Source of the DNA: Gemmatimonadaceae bacterium
Lineage (GTDB): Bacteria; Gemmatimonadota; Gemmatimonadetes; Gemmatimonadales; Gemmatimonadaceae
Assembly: GCA_035533015.1 (NCBI GenBank)
Contig: DATLUQ010000014.1
Location: 1-36,489, forward strand
Reading direction: 5' to 3'
DNA: 36,489 nucleotides
Shown: positions 1 through 7,822 of the stretch, piece by piece
How positions within the stretch are numbered: the stretch's first letter is position 1
Layout: every line of letters begins with the position of its first letter
The notes under the pieces: model-generated
What the model saw: only the letters and a program-made list of their open reading frames with translations
Told to the model about the DNA's origin: nothing
The model's database searches: none
Translations under genes and position numbers: made by a program

Positions 1-1
1 C

Positions 2-1990
2 GCAGAACACTCGATCACGCAGACGGGGCTCGCCGTCGGCACGCCGACTTACATGAGCCCCGAGCAAGCCGTTGGCGCGCAGGACGTGGACGGGCGGAGC
101 GACATCTACAGCCTGGGCTGCGTGGTGTACGAGATGCTGGCTGGACAGCCGCCGTTTCACGGGTCCTCGCTGCGCGAATTGCTGGCCCGCCACGCGATCG
201 CGGTGGTTCCGAGCGTTCGGGTCCTTCGGTCGGGCGTGGAGCCGCACGTGGACGACGCTTTGATAAGAGCGCTGGCCAAAGATCCGGCGGAGCGGTTCGC
301 CACGGCGCAGGAGTTCGCCACCGCGCTCTCGGTGCCAGGCGCATCGACGAGAGCCGCGCGTGACGCCACGTCCCAGGAGGGGTTCTGGGCCCGGGTACGA
401 TCGGTGTTCGCCAGCCCGCCCCCTGCGGTTGGCCGCCCGTCGAATCCGCCGGTCGAGGCCAGGGGCGAGGCACGGAACGCACCGGCGTCTCCCGCGCCCA
501 CGGTTCGTGGCGGCGTAGCCGCCCAGATGCTGCAGAGCATCCCATCGCCCATTGGCGTGACGACGCCGATCATGACTACGCCCTCGGGTCGCGTGCCCAT
601 CGACTCGCTGGCGGTACTTCCGTTCAGCAGTCCGAGCGAGGATCCGGACAGCGAATACCTGAGCGACGGGATCACCGAGAGCATCATGAACAAGCTCGCG
701 GGCGTTTCCGGGCTGCGAGTGGTGCCGCGGTCGGTGGTGTTTCGCTACAAGGGCACGGCGATGGATCCGTCGGCCGTCGCGCACGAGGTGAATGCGCGCG
801 CTGTGGTGAGCGGCCGCATCCTCCATCGCGGCGATACGCTGATCATCAAGGCAGAGCTGGTGGACGCCGTCACCGAGTCGCAACTCTGGGGCGAACAGTA
901 CAACCGTACGATGTCGGACATCTTCGTGGTGCAGGAGGAGATGGCGGGCGAGATCACCCGATCGCTCCAGCTGAAATTGAGCGGTGACGAACACCGGGGG
1001 CTGGCAAAGCGCTTCACGGAGAGTACCGAGGCCTACCAGGCGTACCTGCGGGGGCGGCACCACTGGAACAAGCGGACGGTGGCCGGGCTGGAGCAGGCCC
1101 TCGCACACTTCCAGCGAGCGATCGACCTCGACCCGACCTATGCACTGGCCTACACGGGGCTGGCCGATACGTACAACATTCTCGGCTACTACAACGACCT
1201 CCGGCCGCACGATGCCTATCCGAAAGGCAGGGCCGCGGTGTTGCGCGCTCTGGAGATCGACCCGTCGCTGGCGGAGGCGCACGCATCGATGGGATACGTG
1301 CAGGTGTTCTACGACTATGACTGGCCCGGCGCTGCCAGAAGCTTTCGGCGGGCCCTGGATCTCAATCCAAAATATGCCACGACCCATCAGTGGTACGCGT
1401 GGTACTTGTTCGCCGTCGACCGGTTCGACGACGCCTTGTCGGCGTTGTTGCAAGCCCAGCAACTCGACCCGTTGTCACTGATCATCAACGACCATCTCGG
1501 GTATGCGCTCCTCCTGGCGGGCAAGCCCGAGGAGGCGCTGGCGCACCTCGAGAAGACGAGGGGGCTCGATCCGTCGTTCCCGTGGACGTACTGGCGGCTG
1601 GGGAACGTGTTGTTCGCGATGGGACGGTTCGACGAGGCGATCGCCGCGTTCAGGTCGGTCGTGCAGATGACGAATGGCGGCGTTGCGTTGGGCTACGTCG
1701 GGCACGCATACGCCGCTGCCGGTCGGAACGACGAAGCGCAGGAAGTGGTCGCCAGGCTCGTCGAGCTGTCCCGCACCCGGTATGTGTCGCCGCTCGAGTT
1801 CGCGCTGGTGTACGCCGGACTCGGGCGGACGGAGGACGCGATCGCATCGCTCCAGAGGGCGTACGATGACCGGGTGAGCGACTTCGCGCGGGTGAAGCTG
1901 CTCCCGTGGCCCGACGCGGTACGCAAGCATCCGGGATTCGCCGCCCTTCTCGCCAAGCTCGGCGGGAACCGCTTGTCCTCCACCCCGTAG
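2..1990 (+). CDS. Ser/Thr protein kinase with TolB-like domain and TPR repeats (5' end outside window)
   Basis: The reading frame is already open at base 2 and ends with TAG at 1988-1990, so only the last 662 residues are visible. The first residues give the end of a Hanks-type kinase activation segment (GTPTYMSPEQA, about residues 14-24), followed by kinase subdomains IX-XI (DIYSLGCVVYEML) to about residue 110. A Pro/Ala-rich linker follows. Residues about 200-330 (LAVLPFSS, then YLSDGITESI) look like the TolB/CadC-type domain often fused to kinases or regulators. From about 340 to the end there are tandem TPR-like helices (ALAYTGLADTYNILG and similar). Such kinase-TolB-TPR proteins are common in Acidobacteriota and Gemmatimonadota and are thought to be signalling proteins; the substrate is unknown. 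The ATP-binding lobe and catalytic loop lie upstream and cannot be checked. No membrane segment is evident in the linker. Confidence 0.9.
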   Translation, partial: AEHSITQTGLAVGTPTYMSPEQAVGAQDVDGRSDIYSLGCVVYEMLAGQPPFHGSSLRELLARHAIAVVPSVRVLRSGVEPHVDDALIRALAKDPAERFATAQEFATALSVPGASTRAARDATSQEGFWARVRSVFASPPPAVGRPSNPPVEARGEARNAPASPAPTVRGGVAAQMLQSIPSPIGVTTPIMTTPSGRVPIDSLAVLPFSSPSEDPDSEYLSDGITESIMNKLAGVSGLRVVPRSVVFRYKGTAMDPSAVAHEVNARAVVSGRILHRGDTLIIKAELVDAVTESQLWGEQYNRTMSDIFVVQEEMAGEITRSLQLKLSGDEHRGLAKRFTESTEAYQAYLRGRHHWNKRTVAGLEQALAHFQRAIDLDPTYALAYTGLADTYNILGYYNDLRPHDAYPKGRAAVLRALEIDPSLAEAHASMGYVQVFYDYDWPGAARSFRRALDLNPKYATTHQWYAWYLFAVDRFDDALSALLQAQQLDPLSLIINDHLGYALLLAGKPEEALAHLEKTRGLDPSFPWTYWRLGNVLFAMGRFDEAIAAFRSVVQMTNGGVALGYVGHAYAAAGRNDEAQEVVARLVELSRTRYVSPLEFALVYAGLGRTEDAIASLQRAYDDRVSDFARVKLLPWPDAVRKHPGFAALLAKLGGNRLSSTP

Positions 1991-2129
1991 CGCACGGATC
2001 GCACCGCGAACGAGGCGGCCGGTCGTCGGCGCTACGTGGTGCCGAAGGCAGCGCGCGGCGGTGCAGCCGCCTCGGCAGCGGCGAGGCGCCCCTGCTCGAG
2101 CACGCCGCCCAAGGCGAAGAATCCGTGGA
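1991..2129. other. Convergent intergenic region with two GC-rich hairpins
   Basis: This gap lies between the kinase gene (+) and coxG (-). It holds a hairpin with stem GGCGG/CCGCC (2057-2061 with 2067-2071) and an overlapping perfect 7-bp stem CGCCTCG/CGAGGCG (2068-2074 with 2082-2088, loop 7). The two share bases and would be mutually exclusive. Placement between convergent genes fits a bidirectional transcription end, but neither stem is followed by a T-run, so intrinsic termination is uncertain. A 33-codon frame on the minus strand also covers this DNA. Confidence 0.35.
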
Positions 2130-2133
2130 TCAT
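2032..2133 (-). CDS. Possible 33-aa microprotein coupled to coxG
   Basis: An ATG at 2133-2131 overlaps the coxG stop as ATGA, the same arrangement as most adjacent gene pairs in this window. It opens a 33-codon frame starting MIHGFFALGGVLEQG and ending with TAG at 2034-2032. The product is Ala-rich after residue 15 and has no recognisable domain. The coding sequence contains the hairpins at 2057-2088, so this DNA may be a terminator rather than a gene. No homologue is known to me, and a chance frame in GC-rich DNA is quite possible. Confidence 0.2.
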   Translation of the reverse strand: MIHGFFALGGVLEQGRLAAAEAAAPPRAAFGTT

Positions 2134-2609
2134 TGCGTCTTTCCCCGTGCTCGGCTGCGCGGGCCGCGCTTCACGTGGGCGGCAAACTTGCTCCAGAACG
2201 CGGCGCTGATGCGCTCGACGGTTCCGCCGAGCATCCGCGCCCCGACGTTGGCGACGGTGCCGTGCAGGTCCGCCGCCACCGCCCAGTCGAGGCGTGTGGA
2301 GTCCGGCGCGAGCGAAACCAGCGTTGCGGTGCACCTGGCCCGGGCGGCCGACCCTGGCGCTTCCCCCCTCACCGACAGTTGCGCGCTCGCGGGTGGTTCG
2401 AGGTCGGACAACTCCACGTGCAGCGTGAAACGAAGCTTGACGCTTCCCACGCCGAGCCGCGCGATCACTTCGAAGTGCGTGTCGTCGGCCACGCTGACGG
2501 TCTCCACGTCGGGCGAGCACGACGCCACATACTGGTGGTCCATCAGCCGCTCCCACACCACGTGGACCGGCGCGGCAATCGCCTGCTCGCCGGCGAGTTC
2601 GAGGCGCAC
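2130..2609 (-). CDS. coxG: CoxG-like SRPBCC protein (CO dehydrogenase subunit G family)
   Basis: A 159-aa protein of the CoxG family (SRPBCC/START-like fold). In Oligotropha, CoxG helps attach CO dehydrogenase to the membrane; related proteins accompany many form II enzymes. The characteristic opening is visible, with AIAAPVHVVWERLMD followed by ASCSPDVETV and, later, LDWAVAADLHGTVANVGARML. I chose GTG 2609-2607 as the start because the stop of coxM forms TAGGGGG, which doubles as a Shine-Dalgarno sequence 6 bases upstream, and because the protein then begins RLELAGEQ as expected. The frame stays open further upstream, but that part overlaps coxM and looks non-native. It is the last confident gene of the cox-like operon. 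No membrane segment is visible, so any membrane attachment would be peripheral. Confidence 0.88.
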   Translation of the reverse strand: MRLELAGEQAIAAPVHVVWERLMDHQYVASCSPDVETVSVADDTHFEVIARLGVGSVKLRFTLHVELSDLEPPASAQLSVRGEAPGSAARARCTATLVSLAPDSTRLDWAVAADLHGTVANVGARMLGGTVERISAAFWSKFAAHVKRGPRSRARGKTQ

Positions 2610-2619
2610 GATCGGCCCC

Positions 2620-3477
2620 CTACGACGCTCGGTCGATTGCGCGGAGAAGGGCGCGGCGCGCAGCCACCGTGGCGAGGTGGAGACGGTATTCAGCCGAGGC
2701 GTGGATATCGCCATTCGCACGCACGCCGGTGGCCGTGGCACGGGCCGCGCGGCTCACGGCTTCCGTGCCGCCGTCGGTTCCCACGATCTGATCCGCAGCG
2801 TTACTCAGGAAGGGCGTGTCGGCGAGCCCGGCAAAGGCCAGTCGTGCGGCGACGACCTTGCCCTTGGCGCGTGCCACGACCGCAGCGGCCCCGACCAGCG
2901 AGTAGCCCGACGCCGCTTGCTCGAAAGACTCATATGCCGTTCCGGTTCCCTTCGTGGTGACCGGCACGTGAATCTCGATCAGGAGTTCGCTCGGTTTCAT
3001 CGCGGTCTCGAACGGCCCGCGGAAGAACGCGTGCGCCGCGACGGTGCGCACCGCACGAGCGGATCGGAGTACGAAGGTCGCGCCGAGGGCCAGCATCGCC
3101 GCCGGCATGTCGGCGGCCGGGTCGGCGTGGGCGAGCCCGCCGCCGATGGTGCCCACGTTGCGCAGCTGCAGGTCCCCGATGTGGGAGGCGACCTCGGCAA
3201 GGAGCGGCACGTTCTTCGACAACAGCTTCGATTCGAGCACCTCGCGATACGTCGTGGCGGCGCCGATGCGCACCCCGCTTCCTTTTCCGCGGGCGATCCC
3301 CCGCAGCGCGTCGAGGTGCGCGATGTCGACCAGCCGCTTGGGCTGCGCGAGGCGGAACCGGAGCAGGGGGATGAGGCTCTGGCCCCCGCAGATCACCTTG
3401 GTGTTCTTCGCGCCGACGGCCTTGAGGGCGTCGGCAAGAGACCGCGCACGCGTGTATTCGAAGGCGGCGGGAATCAT
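2620..3477 (-). CDS. coxM: CO dehydrogenase-like medium subunit, FAD-binding (CoxM)
   Basis: A 285-aa flavoprotein subunit of the xanthine oxidase/CO dehydrogenase family, of the usual length. It carries the two FAD-contact motifs of CoxM: an AGGHS-type loop seen here as CGGQSLIPLLRFRL, and TIGGGLAHADPAADMPA. The C-terminal CO-dehydrogenase flavoprotein domain follows (AFAGLADTPF and onward). In the family, electrons pass from the molybdenum centre through the CoxS iron-sulfur clusters to this FAD and then to a quinone or another acceptor. The start at ATG 3477-3475 overlaps the coxL stop as ATGA and gives the expected N-terminus MIPAAFEY; longer starts would run deep into coxL. The stop is 10 bases ahead of the coxG start, so the genes are almost certainly co-transcribed. 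Confidence 0.95.
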   Translation of the reverse strand: MIPAAFEYTRARSLADALKAVGAKNTKVICGGQSLIPLLRFRLAQPKRLVDIAHLDALRGIARGKGSGVRIGAATTYREVLESKLLSKNVPLLAEVASHIGDLQLRNVGTIGGGLAHADPAADMPAAMLALGATFVLRSARAVRTVAAHAFFRGPFETAMKPSELLIEIHVPVTTKGTGTAYESFEQAASGYSLVGAAAVVARAKGKVVAARLAFAGLADTPFLSNAADQIVGTDGGTEAVSRAARATATGVRANGDIHASAEYRLHLATVAARRALLRAIDRAS

Positions 3478-5831
3478 GGGCGGGCTCCTTTCGTGGCCGC
3501 CTGGATGGCCGCCCAGACCCGGGCCGGCGTGAGCGGCTTGTCGATGTGCGTGATGCCGAGTGGCGAAAGCGCGTCGCACACGGCGCCGACGACGGCCGGT
3601 ACGGACGCGATGGTGCCCGTTTCACCCACGCCCTTGACGCCGAGCGGGTTCACCGTGGTCGGCGTGACGGTATGCGCGACCTCGATGCGCGGCATCTGCG
3701 ACGCCTTGGGGACGGCGTAATCCATCATCGTGCCCGTCAGGAGCTGGCCGTCGTCGTCGTACACGGCCATCTCCTGGAGTGCTTCACCGATGCCCTGGAT
3801 CACGCCGCCATGTACCTGGCCCTCCACGATCATCGGGTTGATGATCGGACCGCAGTCGTCGACGGCGATGTACCGGAGCACTTTCACCTCGCCGGTCTCC
3901 ACATCCACCTCCACCACGCAGAGGTGCGTTCCGAACGGATACACGAAGTTTGGCGGGTCGAAGAACGCCGTGGCTTCGAGCCCCGGCTCGGTACCCACCG
4001 GCATGTTCCACGCGAGGTTGGCCATCAGGGCCAGTTCACCAAAACTCTTTGCCCGGTCCGGGGATCCGCGCACGACGAACCGGCCGTCCTTCCAGTCGAG
4101 ATTCTCTTCGGGCGCCTCCAAGAGGTGCGCGGCGATTTTCTTGGCCTTCGCCTTTACCCGCAGGGCAGCGATCTTCACGGCGCTTCCGCTGACCGCCGTC
4201 GTGCGGCTGCCGTACGTTCCCCACCCCTGGGGCGTGGTTTCAGTATCGCCCGCCACGATCTCGACGTTCTCGATTCCGATCCCGAACTCGTCGGCAACGA
4301 TCTGGGCGAACGTCGTCTCTTCACCCTGTCCGTGCGGCTTGGCTCCGATATACACCCGCGTGACACCGGTGGGATACACACGGACGATCGCGCTCTCGTA
4401 GAGCCCGCCGCCGAACCCCACCGCGCCGGCGACCTGCGAGGGGCCCAACCCGCAAATCTCGCAGTAGGTGGTGATGCCGAGGCCCAGATACCGGCCCTTC
4501 TTGCGGGCGGCCGTCTGCTCTGCGCGGAATGCCCGGTAGTCGAGCATTCCCAGCGCCTTGTTCAGCGCGCCCTGATAGTCGCCGGAGTCGTACGTGATGC
4601 CGGTCGCCACCGTGTACGGAAAGCTCTCCTTGGGGATCAGGTTCTTGCGTCGCACATCCACCGGATCCATGGCGAGCTGGTGCGCGAACTGGTCCACCAG
4701 TCGCTCGAGCATGTAGGTCGCTTCCGGACGGCCGGCCCCACGGTAGGCGTCCACCGGCGTGGTGGTCGTGTACACGCCCCGGACCACGCCCTTGATGTTC
4801 GGAATCATGTATGGTCCCGAGTACATCAGGCCGCTCAGGATGGTGGGGATCCCGGGCCCTGCAGTGGAGGCGTAGGCCCCAAGTCCCGCGTACACCCGGC
4901 AGCGCAGTCCGGTAATCTTGCCGTCCTTCGTGCCGCAGAGCTCGACGTGCTCCACGTGATCCCGGCCGTGGATGGTTGCCTTATAGTTCTCCGAGCGGTC
5001 TTCGGTCCACTTGACCGGCCGCTGGAGTTGCATCGCGGCGAAGCCCACCAGCGCCTCATCGGCATAGGCCGGGATCTTGCTGCCGAACGCGCCTCCCACC
5101 TCGGGAGCGATCACCCGGAGACGGTGCTCGGGCACCTTGAGCATGACCGAGCAGAGGAAGCGGTGGATGTGCGGATTCTGGCTCGTGACCCAGAGCGTGA
5201 GCTGTTCCGTGCTGGCATTGTAGGTGGCCACCGCGGCCCGGGGCTCCATCGCGGTGGGTTGCATGCGCTGATGGACGAGCCGCATCGCCACCTTCACTGG
5301 CGCTTCGGCGAACGCCTTGTCCGCGTCGCCGCCAGCGACGGTCCAAGTGAAGGCGACGTTCGACGCAATTTCCGAATGGAGTCGTGGTGCGCCGGGCTGC
5401 GTCGCCAACTCGGGATCGACGACAGCCGCCAGTGGTTCGTAGTCCACCGCGATGAGGTCGAGGGCGTCGCGCGCGGCTTCGCGCGTTTCCCCCACGACCA
5501 TCGCCACCCCGTCTCCCGCATAGCGCACCGTGTCCACGGCCAGCAGCGGGTGCGCCGGGATCTTGAGGTCGCAGTTTGGCACGTTCCACGCGCAGGGAAC
5601 CGGGTTCACCTTCTCCGCCACGTCCTTGCCGGTATACACCGCCACCACGCCGGGTGCCTTTCTGGCCTGGGCGACATCGACTTTCCGGATGCGCGCGTGC
5701 GCCCACGGACTGCGGAGGATAGCGGCGTGGAGTACCCCCGGGAGCTTGACGTCGTCGGTGTAGGTCGCGTGGCCGGTGATGAGTCGTGGGTCTTCCCGGC
5801 GCCTGACGCTGGACCCGATGAGTGTTCCCAT
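3474..5831 (-). CDS. coxL: Form II CO dehydrogenase-like molybdenum large subunit (CoxL)
   Basis: A 785-aa molybdenum hydroxylase large subunit with the aldehyde oxidase/xanthine dehydrogenase domain (N-terminal, beginning GSSVRRREDPRLITGHATYTDD) and the molybdopterin-binding domain after it. The active-site loop reads AYRGAGR at residues 362-368. This is the form II signature, in contrast to the AYxCSFR loop of form I enzymes whose CO oxidation is proven. The catalytic base is Glu737 in GVGETG. True CO oxidation therefore cannot be assumed: form II enzymes may act on aldehydes, purine-like or other small substrates. Gene order S-L-M is also the form II order (form I is M-S-L). The start ATG at 5831-5829 has a near-perfect ribosome site AAGGAGG at 5843-5837, overlapping the coxS stop. 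Confidence 0.96.
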   Translation of the reverse strand: MGTLIGSSVRRREDPRLITGHATYTDDVKLPGVLHAAILRSPWAHARIRKVDVAQARKAPGVVAVYTGKDVAEKVNPVPCAWNVPNCDLKIPAHPLLAVDTVRYAGDGVAMVVGETREAARDALDLIAVDYEPLAAVVDPELATQPGAPRLHSEIASNVAFTWTVAGGDADKAFAEAPVKVAMRLVHQRMQPTAMEPRAAVATYNASTEQLTLWVTSQNPHIHRFLCSVMLKVPEHRLRVIAPEVGGAFGSKIPAYADEALVGFAAMQLQRPVKWTEDRSENYKATIHGRDHVEHVELCGTKDGKITGLRCRVYAGLGAYASTAGPGIPTILSGLMYSGPYMIPNIKGVVRGVYTTTTPVDAYRGAGRPEATYMLERLVDQFAHQLAMDPVDVRRKNLIPKESFPYTVATGITYDSGDYQGALNKALGMLDYRAFRAEQTAARKKGRYLGLGITTYCEICGLGPSQVAGAVGFGGGLYESAIVRVYPTGVTRVYIGAKPHGQGEETTFAQIVADEFGIGIENVEIVAGDTETTPQGWGTYGSRTTAVSGSAVKIAALRVKAKAKKIAAHLLEAPEENLDWKDGRFVVRGSPDRAKSFGELALMANLAWNMPVGTEPGLEATAFFDPPNFVYPFGTHLCVVEVDVETGEVKVLRYIAVDDCGPIINPMIVEGQVHGGVIQGIGEALQEMAVYDDDGQLLTGTMMDYAVPKASQMPRIEVAHTVTPTTVNPLGVKGVGETGTIASVPAVVGAVCDALSPLGITHIDKPLTPARVWAAIQAATKGARP

Positions 5832-5842
5832 GTCTCCCTCCT

Positions 5843-6334
5843 TCAGGCCGACGCGCGGCCAGGCTTCGACGCACGGAGCGTCTCAGCGGCGGCGCGGATG
5901 GCGTCCACGATGTTCTGGTAACCGGTGCAGCGGCAGAGATTCCCGTCGATCGCGTGGCGGATCTCCGCCTCGGTCGGGTCGGGATTCGCCGCGAGGAGGT
6001 CCACGGCGGTCATGATCATGCCCGGCGTGCAGAACCCGCACTGCAATCCGTGCTTGTCCATGAACGCCTGCTGGACCGGGTGCAGCATTTCGGCGCCAAG
6101 GTGCTCGATGGTGGTGATCTCGCGCCCCTCCGCCTGAACCGCGAGCACCGCGCAACTCTTCACCGCACGTCCATCGAGGTGGACGGTGCACGCGCCGCAC
6201 TGGCTGGTGTCGCAACCCACGTGCGTGCCTGTGAGGCCGAGTTGGTCTCGGAGCACGTGGACGAGAAGGGCTCGCGGCTCCACGCGGACCGAACGAGCGA
6301 CACCGTTGACCTTGAGCGTGATGGACGCGACCAC
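5843..6334 (-). CDS. coxS: CO dehydrogenase-like small subunit, 2x[2Fe-2S] (CoxS)
   Basis: A 163-aa iron-sulfur subunit of the molybdenum hydroxylase. The plant-type ferredoxin cluster is bound by Cys41, Cys46, Cys49 and Cys61 ([11 protein letters not shown] with a later KSC). The second, four-helix cluster is bound by Cys99, Cys102, Cys134 and Cys136 (CGFC and CRC). All eight ligands are present. The start was set at GTG 6334-6332, with GGAGA 7 bases upstream, because the protein then opens with the family pattern SITLKVNG and has normal length; the frame runs 30 codons further upstream without family resemblance. It is the first gene of the cox-like operon and sits 104 bases from the divergent ABM-domain gene. 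Confidence 0.95.
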   Translation of the reverse strand: MVASITLKVNGVARSVRVEPRALLVHVLRDQLGLTGTHVGCDTSQCGACTVHLDGRAVKSCAVLAVQAEGREITTIEHLGAEMLHPVQQAFMDKHGLQCGFCTPGMIMTAVDLLAANPDPTEAEIRHAIDGNLCRCTGYQNIVDAIRAAAETLRASKPGRASA

Positions 6335-6391
6335 GAGAACTCTCCGCTCGGGTTTGCTGAGTCCGGCTCGCCATGCGGCGAATCCGAGACT

Positions 6392-6420
6392 AATATGCCG
6401 CGGGCTGAAACCACCCGCAA
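6392..6420 (-). promoter_or_regulatory. Candidate promoter of the cox operon (with overlapping divergent -10 box)
   Basis: On the minus strand TTGCGG (6420-6415) and CATATT (6397-6392) lie 17 bases apart, giving a plausible sigma-70-type promoter with a leader of about 50 bases before coxS. The same AT-rich patch reads TAATAT (6391-6396) on the plus strand and could serve as the -10 box of the divergent ABM gene, although no good plus-strand -35 is seen. An inverted repeat GCGGG/CCCGC (6400-6404 with 6414-6418) lies inside the spacer and could be an operator. The evidence is only sequence resemblance. Confidence 0.35.
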
Positions 6421-6438
6421 CCATTGTGGAGGACGTCG

Positions 6439-6774
6439 ATGATCACGCTGACCGCACGTTTCACCATACGCCCGGGCCGGATTCCAGCGGCCCTCAAGCT
6501 GGTGCATGCCGTGAAGGCGCAGTCCGATGCCGAACAGCCGGGCACGCTGCTTTACCTCGTGCATCGCGTCCTGGACAAGCATCACCAGCCCACGCGCGAG
6601 TTGTTGTTCTACGAATGCTACCGGGACCAGAAGGCGCTCGACACGCACTTGAAGTCGTCGACCTGGAAGGCGTTGACGCGACGGTGGGAGTCCTGCTTCG
6701 AGGGCACGCCGGCGGAGATCGCCGTCACGCCCCTCGATCGGATTGCCGGATTCGTCCACCTAGAGGCACCCTAG
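6439..6774 (+). CDS. Antibiotic biosynthesis monooxygenase (ABM)-domain protein
   Basis: A 111-aa single-domain protein of the ABM / dimeric alpha-beta barrel fold. It opens [12 protein letters not shown], has the pattern [21 protein letters not shown] around residues 60-80 (typical of YgiN/LsrG-like quinol or aldehyde-sugar monooxygenases), and ends in the expected beta strand. Members are small cofactor-free oxygenases or isomerases acting on quinones or reactive aldehydes, and the substrate cannot be told from sequence. The start ATG 6439 has GGAGG 6 bases upstream; an upstream in-frame ATG at 6424 lacks this. It is transcribed away from the cox-like operon and ends 21 bases from the converging ferritin-like gene. 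Confidence 0.85.
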   Translation: MITLTARFTIRPGRIPAALKLVHAVKAQSDAEQPGTLLYLVHRVLDKHHQPTRELLFYECYRDQKALDTHLKSSTWKALTRRWESCFEGTPAEIAVTPLDRIAGFVHLEAP

Positions 6775-6795
6775 TCCCCGAGTGCGCGGACCTGC

Positions 6796-7806
6796 TCAGC
6801 GGGCGTACTCGAAGCTCGGTCCCACCGTGGATCCGTCGGCGCGTCCGGTGGGAATCGCCATCAGGGCCTGGGCGCGGTACTTGAGCTCGTACATCTGCGG
6901 CGCGGCCTCCAGCAGCTGCTGCGGCTTCCCGTTGAACGCGCCGTGAAGGGTGCCCAACAGCGCGGTGTACCGGCGGTTGAATTCGACCATCAGGCGGTGG
7001 ACCTCCGGCTGCCGGCGGTACTGGCTGGCCCGCGGATTGGCGCGCATTGGGTAGCGCGCCGACCAGTCGATCGGGAGTTCGGCTCCGGTGGGCCCGCTCG
7101 CCGGGGAGTCGGAGCCAACGTATCGCCGCCCGGAGCGGATCTCGTTGAAACGAAAGTAATGCGCCAGCTCGTCCACCTGTCCGAACCGCTCATCACCGTC
7201 GAAAATCGTGTGGTCCAGCCCTTCTCCCTGCTCGGCGATCTCGGCGATGGCGCGCCGCGCGGAGGCGAGGTCGGTCACGCCGATCGGTTCCCCTCCACCC
7301 CCATAGTAGTACCGGCTTCCGGCGATCTGGAACCTCCGCTTGCCACTGAACAGCTTCTTCTCGCCGTACCTTCGCGTCAGCCGTTCGAGTCCGTCGGCGA
7401 TGGCTTCGTAGAACTGGCCGATGGTGTGGTAGCGGTTGGCCTGCGGCCTGGCGCCTGGCTTGGCCGGCCGCTCGATCCGGAGAAAGGTGTCGAGCGCCTC
7501 CGGACTGAAGGGAAGGAGCGAGACGAGAAAGGCGCGTTGACTGTGCGGCAGGTACGTCGGGTACTTCGGCACGAACTTCGGGTGGTCCACCTTGGGCTCA
7601 CCGCCCACGGAGTTGAGCAAGTTCGCGACCAGCGTCATGTGCAGCATCTCCTCCATGACCACCGCCCGGATGAGCGACACCGCAGCGGTGTTGGCGCCGT
7701 CGGGAATGGAGTACAGCGCGCACAGATAGGGAGGGATCGTCGCGTGCTCGAGTTCCAGCGCCCATTGCAGATGGCGCCACAGGTCCACTCGGTCGGTGAT
7801 AGGCAT
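6796..7806 (-). CDS. Stand-alone VioB/IDS-type ferritin-like diiron protein
   Basis: A 336-aa protein resembling the ferritin-like (iminophenyl-pyruvate dimer synthase) domain of VioB, RebD and StaD, here without the rest of those roughly 1000-aa enzymes. The opening LEHATIPPYLCALYSI and the later VDELAHYFRFNEI are typical. A complete four-helix diiron ligand set is readable: Glu20, Glu53 with His56 (EMLH), Glu134, and Glu213 with His216 (ELAH). Family members couple indole-pyruvate imines or perform other oxidative chemistry, but nothing else of the violacein or rebeccamycin pathway is nearby, so the reaction is unknown. It is the last gene of the four-gene redox module; its ATG lies 16 bases after the GMC gene, with GGGGA as ribosome site. 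No signal peptide is seen, so it should be cytoplasmic. Confidence 0.85.
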   Translation of the reverse strand: MPITDRVDLWRHLQWALELEHATIPPYLCALYSIPDGANTAAVSLIRAVVMEEMLHMTLVANLLNSVGGEPKVDHPKFVPKYPTYLPHSQRAFLVSLLPFSPEALDTFLRIERPAKPGARPQANRYHTIGQFYEAIADGLERLTRRYGEKKLFSGKRRFQIAGSRYYYGGGGEPIGVTDLASARRAIAEIAEQGEGLDHTIFDGDERFGQVDELAHYFRFNEIRSGRRYVGSDSPASGPTGAELPIDWSARYPMRANPRASQYRRQPEVHRLMVEFNRRYTALLGTLHGAFNGKPQQLLEAAPQMYELKYRAQALMAIPTGRADGSTVGPSFEYAR

Positions 7807-7822
7807 GGCGGCAATCCCCGGA

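Noticed and set aside
1906-3720. A 604-codon plus-strand frame running across the kinase end, coxG and coxM
   Set aside because: It spans three confidently called genes on both strands and has no family features.
3546-5921. A 791-codon open frame on the plus strand opposite coxL
   Set aside because: It is antisense to a well-defined molybdenum enzyme, has no recognisable domain and is rich in His, Arg and Asp as expected for a GC-rich shadow frame.
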